Origin: an uncultured Clostridium sp.
GTDB taxonomy: Bacteria > Bacillota > Clostridia > Clostridiales > Clostridiaceae
Length of the DNA stretch: 64,000 nt
Direction: 5' to 3'
Assembly (NCBI GenBank): GCA_900539375.1
Contig: UQBY01000008.1
Span: forward strand, 45,994-109,993
A program made the position numbers and the translations under genes. Shown here piece by piece: positions 7,917-16,207 of the stretch; the first letter of the stretch is position 1; each line of letters starts with the position of its first letter. The notes under the pieces were generated by a model. That model ran no database searches. It worked only from the letters and a program-made list of their open reading frames with translations, and was not told the DNA's origin.

Positions 7917-8582
7917 ATGAGCACTAAAAAAGTATATAAATGTTGTATTTTTGATTTAGATGGAACTTTAATAAATTCTATAAAAGCTATGACTTATAGT
8001 GTCAATCTTACATTAAAAGAAAATAATCTTGGTTCTATTAATGATGAGGAATGTAAAGTCTTTATTGGTGATGGATATAAAAAACTTATAGAACGTGCTT
8101 TAATTCATTGTGGAGATAAGGAATTAAAGTATTATGAAGAATCTTTAGTTCTTTATCAAAAGTACTTTAAAGAACATTGTCTTTATGACGTTAAAGCTTA
8201 TGATGGAATTAAAGATATGCTTTCAGAGTTAAAGAAAAGAAATATAAAAATAGCAGTTTTATCAAACAAGCCTCATGCAAGAACTTTAGATAATGTTAAG
8301 GCAATATTTGGAGAAAACTATTTTGATAAAGTATATGGAGAGAGAGAAAATGTAAAAATAAAGCCAAATCCAGAAGGAGCATTACTTATTGCAAAAGAAC
8401 TTCAAGTATCTCCAGAAGAATGCCTTTATTTTGGTGATACTAATACAGATATGAAGACAGGAATTTCAGCTAAAATGGATACAATAGGAGTTGCTTGGGG
8501 TTTTAGAACAATTGAAGAATTAGAAAGTTATAATCCAATGAAGATTATAAAAAGCCCTAAAGAAATTTTAGATATTATATAA
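7917..8582 (+). CDS. HAD-superfamily phosphatase, phosphoglycolate phosphatase-like
   Basis: This is a 221-residue cytoplasmic hydrolase. Motif I is FDLDGTLINS (nucleophile and acid/base Asp near residues 13-15), motif II is VLSNKPH, motif III is the Lys in KIKPNPEGAL, and motif IV is YFGDTNTDM. The helical cap between motifs I and II puts it in the Gph/PgmB-like subfamily (HAD IA). Its likely role is housekeeping removal of phosphate from small metabolites such as 2-phosphoglycolate. It is monocistronic: AAGGAG lies before ATG 7917 and a bidirectional terminator follows. Confidence 0.85.
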   Translation: MSTKKVYKCCIFDLDGTLINSIKAMTYSVNLTLKENNLGSINDEECKVFIGDGYKKLIERALIHCGDKELKYYEESLVLYQKYFKEHCLYDVKAYDGIKDMLSELKKRNIKIAVLSNKPHARTLDNVKAIFGENYFDKVYGERENVKIKPNPEGALLIAKELQVSPEECLYFGDTNTDMKTGISAKMDTIGVAWGFRTIEELESYNPMKIIKSPKEILDII

Positions 8583-8591
8583 ATTCAAATT

Positions 8592-8650
8592 AAAAGGAAT
8601 ATATTAAAAATCCTTCATAGAAGAATAAAACAATATATTCCTTCTTTTTA
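8592..8650. terminator. Bidirectional terminator between the HAD gene and hcp
   Basis: AAGGAATATATT pairs with AATATATTCCTT across a 26-base loop, with A- and T-rich flanks on either side, between two convergent genes. Confidence 0.65.
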
Positions 8651-8662
8651 TGTGAAATTATC

Positions 8663-10300
8663 TTATTTTAATAAGATTTCTAAATCATTTTCTACATCAG
8701 TTATTCCTGCTATTTTAAAGTTTTCTACTAAAACTTTTAAAACATTAGGAGATAAAAATGCAGGTAAAGTTGGTCCTAAGTGAATGTTTTTAACACCTAA
8801 GTATAATAGTGATAATAACACTATTACAGCCTTTTGTTCATACCAAGCAATATTAAAGGCTAATGGAAGGTCGTTAATATCTTCTAATTCAAATACTTCT
8901 TTAAGTTTTAATGCTATTAATGCTAAAGAATAAGAATCATTACATTGTCCAGCATCTAAAACTCTTGGAATTCCATTTATATCACCAAGATTTAATTTGT
9001 TATATTTATATTTTGCACATCCTGCTGTTAGTATAATAGTATCTTTAGGAAGTGCCTTTGCAAAATCTGTATAGTAATTTCTTGATTTTGCTCTTCCATC
9101 ACATCCAGCCATTACTATAAACTTTTTAATAGAACCATTTTTAACCTCTTCAACTATTTTATCAGCTAAAGATAATACTTGAGCATGAGCAAAGCCACCT
9201 AGAATTTCACCAGTTTCTATTTCAGTAGGAGCTTTACAGTTTTTAGCCATTTCAATTATTTCAGAGAAATCTTTATGACCATTTTCATCCTTTTCTATAT
9301 GAGTACATCCTACAAATCCAGCAGTACCAGTAGTAAATAATCTATCTTTATAAGAATCCTTTGGTGGAACTATACAATTTGTTGTCATTAATATTGGTCC
9401 ATTAAAGCTTTCAAATTCTTCTTTTTGTTTCCACCATGCGTTACCATAATTTCCTACAAGGTGAGAATATTTCTTTAATTCTGGGTAGTAATGTGCAGGA
9501 AGCATTTCAGAATGAGTGTATATATCTATTCCCATACCTTCACTTTGAATTAATAACTCTTCTAAATCTTTTAAGTCATGTCCTGAAACTAATATACCAG
9601 GTCTTTTTTGAACTCCTATGTTAACTTTTGTTATTTCAGGATTTCCATAACTTTCAGTATTAGCTTTATCTAATAAAGCCATGCCATCTACTCCAAACTT
9701 ACCAGTTTCTAAAGTTAATGATATTAATTCTTCAAGTGATAAAGAATCATTTAAAGTAGCTGCTAGAGCTTTTTGCAAAAATATATTTACTTCTTCACTA
9801 TCATATCCAAGTTCATTTGCATGTTTTAAGTAGGCTGACATACCTTTTAATCCATAAGTTATTAATTCTCTTAAACTTCTTACATCCTCATTTTCAGTTG
9901 TAAGTATTCCTACTGTATAAGATTTTTTATCAAGTTCTTCTTTAGTTTTACCATTCCAAATAGCAGCATCAGAAAGTTCTTTTTTATTTGTTAATTTAGA
10001 TAAAAGTTCATCTTTAATTTTTAAAGTTTCTAATACTCTAGTATAAAAAACATCATTATCAAAATTTGCATTTGTTATTGTTGTAAATAAATTTAAAGTT
10101 ACATAGTTATTTATTTCAAAAGGAATAGTTTTATTTTCTTCTCTTAGTTTTGTTGTTATTTCACTTAATCCTTTAGTTACATATATTAATAAATCTTGCA
10201 TTCTGGCTAAATCAGGGCTTTTCCCACATACACCGAATTTAGTGCATCCAGTACACCCTGCAGTTTCTTGACATTGATAACAGAACATTAAATTTTCCAT
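8663..10300 (-). CDS. hcp: Hybrid cluster protein (hydroxylamine / nitric oxide reductase)
   Basis: This 545-residue iron-sulfur protein has an N-terminal Cys cluster (Cys7, 10, 19 and 25, plus Cys16) that ligates a [4Fe-4S] cluster, as in Hcp of strict anaerobes. Later segments carry the hybrid-cluster ligands: HSEMLPAHYYPELKKYSHLV, TTNCIVPP, VGCTHIE, AGCAKYKYNKL and LDAGQCNDSYS. Hcp reduces hydroxylamine in vitro and removes nitric oxide in vivo, so this is a nitrosative-stress enzyme. No hcr reductase gene is adjacent, which is usual in clostridia. The promoter has a palindrome centred at -41.5, so induction by a CRP/FNR-family activator is likely. Confidence 0.95.
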   Translation of the reverse strand: MENLMFCYQCQETAGCTGCTKFGVCGKSPDLARMQDLLIYVTKGLSEITTKLREENKTIPFEINNYVTLNLFTTITNANFDNDVFYTRVLETLKIKDELLSKLTNKKELSDAAIWNGKTKEELDKKSYTVGILTTENEDVRSLRELITYGLKGMSAYLKHANELGYDSEEVNIFLQKALAATLNDSLSLEELISLTLETGKFGVDGMALLDKANTESYGNPEITKVNIGVQKRPGILVSGHDLKDLEELLIQSEGMGIDIYTHSEMLPAHYYPELKKYSHLVGNYGNAWWKQKEEFESFNGPILMTTNCIVPPKDSYKDRLFTTGTAGFVGCTHIEKDENGHKDFSEIIEMAKNCKAPTEIETGEILGGFAHAQVLSLADKIVEEVKNGSIKKFIVMAGCDGRAKSRNYYTDFAKALPKDTIILTAGCAKYKYNKLNLGDINGIPRVLDAGQCNDSYSLALIALKLKEVFELEDINDLPLAFNIAWYEQKAVIVLLSLLYLGVKNIHLGPTLPAFLSPNVLKVLVENFKIAGITDVENDLEILLK

Positions 10301-10334
10301 TAGTATTCCTCCAATAATTTAAGTTTATGAGCAC

Positions 10335-10377
10335 ATTATATAAATAAGTGAATTTAAAATCTGTAACATAGGTTACA
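10335..10377 (-). promoter_or_regulatory. hcp promoter with CRP/FNR-type operator
   Basis: On the minus strand TATAAT (10340-10335) is a consensus -10. Upstream, TGTAAC-NNNN-GTTACA (10362-10377) is a perfect 6+6 inverted repeat centred on 10369.5. With a start about 7 bases after the -10, near 10328, the repeat is centred at about -41.5, the class II activation position for CRP/FNR proteins. No good -35 is present, as expected for an activated promoter. Confidence 0.65.
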
Positions 10378-10480
10378 AAAATAAATTAAATTTTTATTTA
10401 TTTATCATAAATATGACATAATTATGTATTAAAATTATAATGTGGATAAATAAGATTTTATTAGTGAAAGTGGGGATAAT

Positions 10481-11107
10481 ATGAATAGTAAGGTAGAAGA
10501 CATAATTGAAAATTTAAAAGAATATGAGGACTTTATTCAGCCCTATAGAAATGTTATGAAAGAAATTGAAGTCATGCTAGAAGCAATGGATTTAGCTTAT
10601 AAAAGAAGATATGACCATAATCCAATTCATTCAATTCAAAGTAGAATTAAATCTTTAGGAAGTATGTTTGAAAAGTTAAGGAGAAAAAATTTTGAAGAAA
10701 GCTTTGAATCAGCACTAGAAAATTTAAAAGACATTGCAGGTTTAAGAGTTATATGCTATTACATAAAAGATGTATATTCAATTATAGATGAACTAAAGAA
10801 ACAGAATAATTTAATTTTAATAAAAGAAAAAGATTATATAAAAAATCCTAAACCTAATGGGTATAGAAGCTATCATTTAATTATAGGAGTAGAGGTTTAT
10901 GAAAATGGAGAGAAGCAATATTACCCTGTAGAAATCCAAATTCGTACATTATCAATGGATTTTTGGGCAAGTATTGAGCATCAACTTTGTTATAAGGCAT
11001 CAGGAGAAAAAAAGAAAGAAATTTTTGCAGAACTTAAAGAATACTCAGAAATACTAAATAATATGGGGAATAGAATGGAAAGATTTTATGAAGATAAATT
11101 TGAATAA
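10481..11107 (+). CDS. Small alarmone synthetase, RelA/SpoT domain protein (RelQ-like)
   Basis: This 208-residue protein has only the (p)ppGpp synthetase domain, without the hydrolase, TGS or ACT parts of long Rel proteins. Recognisable features are the HNPIHSIQSRIKSLGSMFEK segment, the DIAGLRV motif, KNPKPNGYRSYHL and EIQIRTLSMDFWASIEHQL. It should transfer pyrophosphate from ATP to GDP or GTP during cell-wall or other stress. It ends 20 bases before a two-component regulator gene, so the three genes may form one operon. A possible link between alarmone synthesis and that sensor is inference. Confidence 0.88.
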   Translation: MNSKVEDIIENLKEYEDFIQPYRNVMKEIEVMLEAMDLAYKRRYDHNPIHSIQSRIKSLGSMFEKLRRKNFEESFESALENLKDIAGLRVICYYIKDVYSIIDELKKQNNLILIKEKDYIKNPKPNGYRSYHLIIGVEVYENGEKQYYPVEIQIRTLSMDFWASIEHQLCYKASGEKKKEIFAELKEYSEILNNMGNRMERFYEDKFE

Positions 11108-11127
11108 CTTATTTTTGGGGAGGAACA

Positions 11128-11805
11128 ATGATGAAAAATACTATTTTAATTGCAGAGGATGATTTTAAGATTCGTCAAATGGTAACTTTATTTTTAAAAG
11201 GAAATAATTTTGAAGTTATACAAGCAGCTGATGGAGAAGAGGCATTAGATTTGTTTTATGAACATAATAAAGATATAGATTTAATTTTACTAGATGTTAT
11301 GATGCCTAGAATGGATGGCTTTTCAGTATTAAAGACTATACGTAAAGAGTATGTTACACCTATAATTATGCTTACAGCTATGGACCAAGAATATGACCAA
11401 ATTAAAGGTTTTGAAAATGGGGCAGATGACTATGTAAGTAAGCCATTTTCTCCAACAATTTTACTAGCAAGAATACAATCTGTGTTAAGACGTGCTAATA
11501 AAAATAATCAATCAGAAATTATAGCAGGGAATATTGTTATTAATAAAGAAGACAGAACTGTTATTCATAATGGAAAATTATTAAATTTTAAGGAAGAAGA
11601 ATTTAATTTATTATTATATTTTATAAATAATGCTAAAAAAGTTTTAGAACGTGAAAAAATATTTAATGAAGTATGGAATCAAAAGGCAGAAAATTATTCA
11701 GAATTAGTTGATAAAAGTGTAAAATCTATTCGTGAAAAGCTTGAAGAAGATAAAAGTTATATAAAAATAGTTCATGGTGCAGGATATATATTTGAGGTAG
11801 AATAA
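11128..11805 (+). CDS. OmpR/PhoB-family response regulator
   Basis: This 225-residue DNA-binding regulator has a receiver domain with the acidic pocket EDD (residues 10-12), phospho-acceptor Asp56 in LLDVMMPRMDGF, a conserved Thr in MLTAMD and Lys in SKPF. A winged-helix DNA-binding domain follows (about 130-225, ending VHGAGYIFEV). GGGGAGG lies 4 bases before ATG 11128 and 7 before ATG 11131, so the second may be the true start. It pairs with the histidine kinase 17 bases downstream. Target genes are not evident. Confidence 0.9.
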   Translation: MMKNTILIAEDDFKIRQMVTLFLKGNNFEVIQAADGEEALDLFYEHNKDIDLILLDVMMPRMDGFSVLKTIRKEYVTPIIMLTAMDQEYDQIKGFENGADDYVSKPFSPTILLARIQSVLRRANKNNQSEIIAGNIVINKEDRTVIHNGKLLNFKEEEFNLLLYFINNAKKVLEREKIFNEVWNQKAENYSELVDKSVKSIREKLEEDKSYIKIVHGAGYIFEVE

Positions 11806-11822
11806 TGAAATGAGGTGAAAGG

Positions 11823-13268
11823 ATGAAATCTATAAGAAATAAATTGGCATTATTTGTTACAATTATTATATGTTTTATTGTAACTATACAAGTAATTATA
11901 AATTTATTTATTGCTAGTCCTTATTTTGTATCAGAGAAAAAGAAAGCTATTTATTCATTATATGATAAGATAGAAAAAAATTATTCTGATGATTCTGAGG
12001 AATTAAATTCAATAATTTCATCTTTTGAAGAAATGAAGGGTCTTCAAGTGGAAATTACTGATGAAAATCATAATCTTATTTATACTTCAGGAAGAAAGTT
12101 AGGAGAAGGGTTTAATTTAAGAACACAACCAGAGAGTGTAACCTATTCTAAAAATCCATCAATAATTTCTAGAAAAAGTTTTAGAAATCTTAATATAGAG
12201 ACTTTAAGTTTATATGGAATTATAGATTCTAATTATGGAGAAAGATATATAATGATTGAAACACCAATTCTTGCTATTGTAGATAGTGTGAGAGTACTTA
12301 ACCACATAACAATATATGTTGCAATTTTTGCAATAATTATTGGAATTGGAGCTGCTTATATATATGCAATAAGATTTTCAACCCCTATAAAAGAAATAGA
12401 TAAGGTAGCACAAAATGTTGCAGCACTTGATTTTTCACAAAAAGCAAATGAAAATGCTTCCCATGGTGAAATTGGAAGTCTTGCACATAGTATAAATGTA
12501 ATGTCAGACAAGTTATCAAGTTTTATTGATGAATTAGTTGAAAAAAATGAATTATTATATCAAGATAATGAATCTCTTATGAAAAGTGAAGAGATGAGAA
12601 AAGAGTTTATAGCTAATGTGTCTCATGAATTAAAAAGTCCTTTAGCTTTATTAACAGGATATGCTGAAATGCTAAAAAGTGATGTGTCAGGTTTAGATAA
12701 AAATATGTGTCTTGATATAATTATTGAAGAAGCAGGAAAAATGAATGAAATGATAAAGAGTATGTTAAACACTTCAAACATTGAGTATGGTCTTAATAAA
12801 AAGAGAATGGATGAAATTGATTTTTCTAAATTTATAGATGACATAGTTGAAAAAACTTCAGTATTATTTACAAAGAATAAGCTTACTGTAGAAAAAGATA
12901 TTGAAAAAGGATGTATTGTAAGAGGAGATGTTTTTTATTTAGAGCAAGCTGTTAAAAATTATCTTCAAAATGCAATTTCACATACTACAAAAGATGGGAA
13001 TATCAAAATTAAACTTAGTAATATAGATAATAAAATAAGATTTTCAGTTTATAATGATGGAAAAGAAATTGAAGAGCAAAAAATGAATAAAATATGGGAC
13101 AGTTTTTATAAAACTGATGAAGCTAGAACAAGAAATGAAGGAAATAATATAGGTCTTGGCCTTTACATTGTAAAAACAATTATATCAGCACATAAAGGGG
13201 AGGTTGGAGTAAGAAATATTGATAAAGGGGTAGAATTTTGGTTTACATTAGATAGCTATAATTCTTAA
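11823..13268 (+). CDS. Membrane sensor histidine kinase
   Basis: This 481-residue kinase has an N-terminal membrane segment (about 8-30), an extracytoplasmic sensor region (about 31-158) and a second membrane segment (about 159-182). A HAMP linker, the dimerisation helix with FIANVSHELKSPLALLTGYA (phospho-acceptor His268) and an HATPase domain follow. The ATPase domain has an N-box (KNYLQNAISHT) and a G-box (GLGLYIVKTI). It phosphorylates the adjacent OmpR-type regulator. The sensor domain has no recognisable ligand fold. A ribosome site, GAGGTGAAAGG, directly precedes the start. A strong terminator ends the unit. Confidence 0.9.
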   Translation: MKSIRNKLALFVTIIICFIVTIQVIINLFIASPYFVSEKKKAIYSLYDKIEKNYSDDSEELNSIISSFEEMKGLQVEITDENHNLIYTSGRKLGEGFNLRTQPESVTYSKNPSIISRKSFRNLNIETLSLYGIIDSNYGERYIMIETPILAIVDSVRVLNHITIYVAIFAIIIGIGAAYIYAIRFSTPIKEIDKVAQNVAALDFSQKANENASHGEIGSLAHSINVMSDKLSSFIDELVEKNELLYQDNESLMKSEEMRKEFIANVSHELKSPLALLTGYAEMLKSDVSGLDKNMCLDIIIEEAGKMNEMIKSMLNTSNIEYGLNKKRMDEIDFSKFIDDIVEKTSVLFTKNKLTVEKDIEKGCIVRGDVFYLEQAVKNYLQNAISHTTKDGNIKIKLSNIDNKIRFSVYNDGKEIEEQKMNKIWDSFYKTDEARTRNEGNNIGLGLYIVKTIISAHKGEVGVRNIDKGVEFWFTLDSYNS

Positions 13269-13288
13269 AATATAATATTACATAGTAA

Positions 13289-13326
13289 AAAGCGCTTGTT
13301 GGGGAAACAAGCGCTTTGCTTTTAAT
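13289..13326 (+). terminator. Intrinsic terminator of the two-component operon
   Basis: AAGCGCTTGTT and AACAAGCGCTT form an 11-bp GC-rich stem with a GGGG-containing loop, followed by TGCTTTT. Confidence 0.85.
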
Positions 13327-13427
13327 CTTTAATCATTTTAGGGGGGATGATTAAAATTAAAAAATGGGGATAAAAATAATATTAACTTTATGATTTTATT
13401 ATATTAAAGATATGTGTCAGTTTTGTG

Positions 13428-13439
13428 GCAACCGGTTAC
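13428..13439. promoter_or_regulatory. LacI-type operator-like palindrome
   Basis: GCAACCGGTTAC differs at one base from the perfect operator palindrome GTAACCGGTTAC in front of the sucrose ABC operon at 43179. It sits about 90 bases upstream of a small gene (start 13529) and outside any gene. Its function is unproven. Confidence 0.35.
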
Positions 13440-13528
13440 TTTTTTAAAAAAAATTTAATTTAGTAGGTTCTTTGGGTAAATTAATTGATATAATAAAATA
13501 AAAAAAACTTTAATGGAGAGTGATAAGG

Positions 13529-13717
13529 ATGTTTACTAAAGATGAACTTTTAGTAATTGAAGATGCTTTAAAAATTGCAGATGCAGAGTATATAAGACTT
13601 ATTGATGAAAATAAAAACAATAAAAACAAAATGGTGGCATACAACAGAAAGCAAAAAAAGTTATGGTTAGTTCAAAATAAATTAAAAAAACTTATTAATG
13701 AAAACCAAGATAAATAA
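13529..13717 (+). CDS. Small conserved-type hypothetical protein, 62 residues
   Basis: This is a small charged protein (MFTKDELLVIEDALKIADAE, then a Lys/Asn-rich helical stretch ending NENQDK). It has no signal peptide, membrane segment or metal-binding Cys, and is probably a single helical hairpin in the cytoplasm. ATG 13529 is chosen because GGAGAG lies 8 bases upstream; a GTG at 13520 would overlap that ribosome site. It has its own terminator and is monocistronic. I do not recognise a function. A LacI-type operator-like palindrome lies upstream. Confidence 0.65.
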   Translation: MFTKDELLVIEDALKIADAEYIRLIDENKNNKNKMVAYNRKQKKLWLVQNKLKKLINENQDK

Positions 13718-13735
13718 AGAATAATTTTAAGTATT

Positions 13736-13786
13736 AGGTTCCTTATTTTATAAAGCAGTAAGCTAAATAAGATAAGGAACCTTTTA
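13736..13786. terminator. Bidirectional terminator between the small gene and ilvN
   Basis: AGGTTCCTTAT pairs with ATAAGGAACCT across a loop, with T-rich flanks. It lies between convergent genes. Confidence 0.75.
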
Positions 13787-13789
13787 ATT

Positions 13790-14083
13790 TTATTTTATTT
13801 TTAATACATCATCTAAATTTTCAAAAACTGATTTATCATAATCACAATGAACAGATACTTTTAATACATCATAAAGTTTTTCAAGTTGTTTTATAACTTG
13901 GTCTAAAGCAGAGTTATTTTCTACTAATAAAAACATTTTACTAGTACTTCCATCACCAGTTTGAGAACATAATATACCTTCTAAGTTAAAGGCTCTTCTT
14001 GCAAAAAGTCCAGTAATATGGCTCATTACACCAGGATGGTTTCTAACAAGTAATTCTATAAGAAAAAAATCTGTATTAATCAT
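13790..14083 (-). CDS. ilvN: Acetolactate synthase small (regulatory) subunit
   Basis: This 97-residue ACT-domain protein begins INTDFFLIELLVRNHPGVMS, the region that binds valine in IlvN/IlvH proteins (NHPGVMSHITGLFARRAFN). Its length matches the short single-ACT form (as in E. coli IlvN) rather than the two-domain IlvH of about 160 residues. It stabilises the catalytic subunit and confers feedback control. Its start overlaps the end of ilvB by 8 bases, so the two are translationally coupled. Control is through the T-box upstream of ilvB. Confidence 0.9.
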   Translation of the reverse strand: MINTDFFLIELLVRNHPGVMSHITGLFARRAFNLEGILCSQTGDGSTSKMFLLVENNSALDQVIKQLEKLYDVLKVSVHCDYDKSVFENLDDVLKIK

Positions 14084-15755
14084 TATATACTACACCACCT
14101 ATCATTTCTGTATTTGACCCTCCTGGAGCAACCATTGGTAAAACTTTTTCCATAGCTGGAACTGGTATGTTAATTACATATGGGCCAGGAGTTTTTAAGA
14201 TTTCTTCTAATTTATCTAAAGGATTTTCCTCTTCAGCTAAATTACAACTTCCTATTCCAAATCCTTGTGCTATTAATTTAAAATCAGGATTTGATATAAA
14301 GCGTGATGCTATATAGTGTTTATTATAAAATAATTCTTGTTGTTGACGAACAAGTCCAAGATGATTATTATTTAAAATTATTACTTTAACATTTAATCCA
14401 AAGTCTGCAAGAGTTGCAAGTTCTTGAATATTCATAAGTATTGAACCATCACCACTAAAGCATAATATTTCTTTATCTTTATTAGCTAAAGCTGCTCCAA
14501 TTGCAACAGGCAATCCAAATCCCATTGTACCTAAACCACCAGAAGTTAAAAAAGTTTTTGGTTTATTTATTGGATACCTTTGAGCTGTCCACATTTGATG
14601 TTCTCCAACATCAGTAGCAACTATAGTATCTTCTGAAACCTTTGATGCAATAAAAGGTATAATGTTTGCTGGATGGATAGGATTATTATAGGCTGGTAGA
14701 GGATATTTAATTTTATATTCTCTAACCTTATCTAGCCATTTACTTCTAAGTCTTTTTTCTATATATGGCAAAATATCTACTAAAAAATCTTTTACATTAG
14801 CAACCATTGATATGTTACTAGATTTAATTTTGTTTATTTCAGATGCATCAATATCTACATGGATGATTTTTGCATTAGGACAAAAATCATTTACATTTCC
14901 TGTAGCTCTATCATCAAATCTTACACCTAGGGCTATTATTAAATCTGCCTCATTAATTAAATAATTTGTATAAGGAGCACCATGCATACCAAGCATACCA
15001 AGGCTTAATTCATCATCATGAGGAAAAGCTCCAATTCCCATAAGACTTAAAGTAACAGGAATATTACTCTTTTTAGCAAAATTATATAAATCATCATTTG
15101 ATTTAGAGCTAGTTATACCACCACCAGCAAATATTATAGGCTTTTTAGCTTTATTTATTACATCTGCAATATTTTTTAGAGCAGATACTTTTAATTCTGC
15201 TTTTCCTTTTTTGTGCATAGACTCAGCAAAAGAAGGAAAATCTTCAATTTCAATTATTTTTGTTTGAACATCCTTAGGAATATCAATAAGTACAGGACCT
15301 GGTCTACCTTCTTGAGCTATTCTAAAAGCCTCTGGAATTATTGTAAATAAATCCTCAGTATGTCTTACAAGAAAATTATGCTTTGTTATAGGAATTGTTA
15401 GACCATAAGCATCAACTTCTTGGAAGGCATCAGTACCTATAGCAGAAAGAGGTACTTGCCCAGTTATTGCTACTAAAGGAATTGAGTCAAGTTTTGCATC
15501 AGCAATAGCTGTAAGTAAATTTGTTGCACCTGGACCAGAGGTTGCCATACAAACTCCTACTTTATCTGTAGTTCTAGATATTCCTTGAGCTATAAAGGCA
15601 GCTCCTTGCTCATGTCTAGCTAGAATATGAGTAATTTTACTATAATATAAAGCATCATATATTGGTAAATTAAATCCTCCAGGGATTCCAGCAATATATT
15701 CTACTCCTTGATTTTCAAGTAATTTAACAACGATTTCAGCACCATTATATTTCAT
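14076..15755 (-). CDS. ilvB: Acetolactate synthase large (catalytic) subunit
   Basis: This 559-residue ThDP enzyme condenses two pyruvates to 2-acetolactate (valine/leucine pathway) or pyruvate with 2-ketobutyrate (isoleucine). The N-terminal pyrimidine-binding domain has the catalytic Glu in RHEQGAAFIAQG (about residue 47). The centre is the FAD-binding domain. The C-terminal ThDP motif is GDGSILMNIQELATLADFG followed by NNNHLGLV. Only ilvB and ilvN occur here; ilvC and ilvD are not in the window. The biosynthetic AHAS type is supported by the adjacent small subunit and by the amino-acid-responsive leader. The catabolic AlsS type is less likely. Confidence 0.93.
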   Translation of the reverse strand: MKYNGAEIVVKLLENQGVEYIAGIPGGFNLPIYDALYYSKITHILARHEQGAAFIAQGISRTTDKVGVCMATSGPGATNLLTAIADAKLDSIPLVAITGQVPLSAIGTDAFQEVDAYGLTIPITKHNFLVRHTEDLFTIIPEAFRIAQEGRPGPVLIDIPKDVQTKIIEIEDFPSFAESMHKKGKAELKVSALKNIADVINKAKKPIIFAGGGITSSKSNDDLYNFAKKSNIPVTLSLMGIGAFPHDDELSLGMLGMHGAPYTNYLINEADLIIALGVRFDDRATGNVNDFCPNAKIIHVDIDASEINKIKSSNISMVANVKDFLVDILPYIEKRLRSKWLDKVREYKIKYPLPAYNNPIHPANIIPFIASKVSEDTIVATDVGEHQMWTAQRYPINKPKTFLTSGGLGTMGFGLPVAIGAALANKDKEILCFSGDGSILMNIQELATLADFGLNVKVIILNNNHLGLVRQQQELFYNKHYIASRFISNPDFKLIAQGFGIGSCNLAEEENPLDKLEEILKTPGPYVINIPVPAMEKVLPMVAPGGSNTEMIGGVVYND

Positions 15756-15781
15756 ATTGTCACTCCCTTAAAAATAATATA

Positions 15782-16070
15782 AAAAAAATCTTCATCCTAA
15801 AACCATAGGACGAAGAAAAAATCATCGCGGTACCACCTAAATTTGTATTAAAAAATACACACTCATTATAATACGGGTAAAAATTACCAATATTATTACC
15901 CTTTTAACGGTAGGTACTCCGTTTAATTCTACTTTCAAAAATGATTTCTATTAAAAGCTCCTAGGCTACATTCTATCTATTTATCATGGAAATTTACACC
16001 TTGCATTTCCTCTCTTTGTTTCAAAAATAGATATACTCCTCCCAATCAAGGCTTTTTATTATTCTTCTGT
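15782..16070 (-). promoter_or_regulatory. T-box riboswitch leader of ilvBN (probably valine-specific)
   Basis: On the minus strand the T-box core TTAGGTGGTACCGCGATGA lies near 15840-15822. It is followed by a terminator whose arms are TCTTCGTCCTA and TAGGATGAAGA plus a run of T. Upstream is a Stem I (TATCTATTT pairing with AAATAGATA) whose 5' side has AGTA and whose 3' side reads GAA-T-GTA-G. If the usual specifier-loop register holds, the specifier is GTA (Val). The UGGU bulge fits a tRNA with discriminator A. Uncharged tRNA would stabilise the antiterminator and switch ilvBN on. Confidence 0.88.
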
Positions 16071-16076
16071 GATACA

Positions 16077-16106
16077 ATTATATTATTAAATGGATTGATT
16101 TGTCAA
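16077..16106 (-). promoter_or_regulatory. Promoter of the ilvBN T-box leader
   Basis: On the minus strand, TTGACA (16106-16101), 18 bp, TATAAT (16082-16077). Both hexamers are perfect consensus. Confidence 0.8.
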
Positions 16107-16207
16107 CTTGAATTTTTAGAAAATTCTTAAAAGTATAAGAAATTTTAAGAAAATATACATTGTGATATTATAAATTAAGGAATTTATAATAATAGGAGAT
16201 TAAGAAA

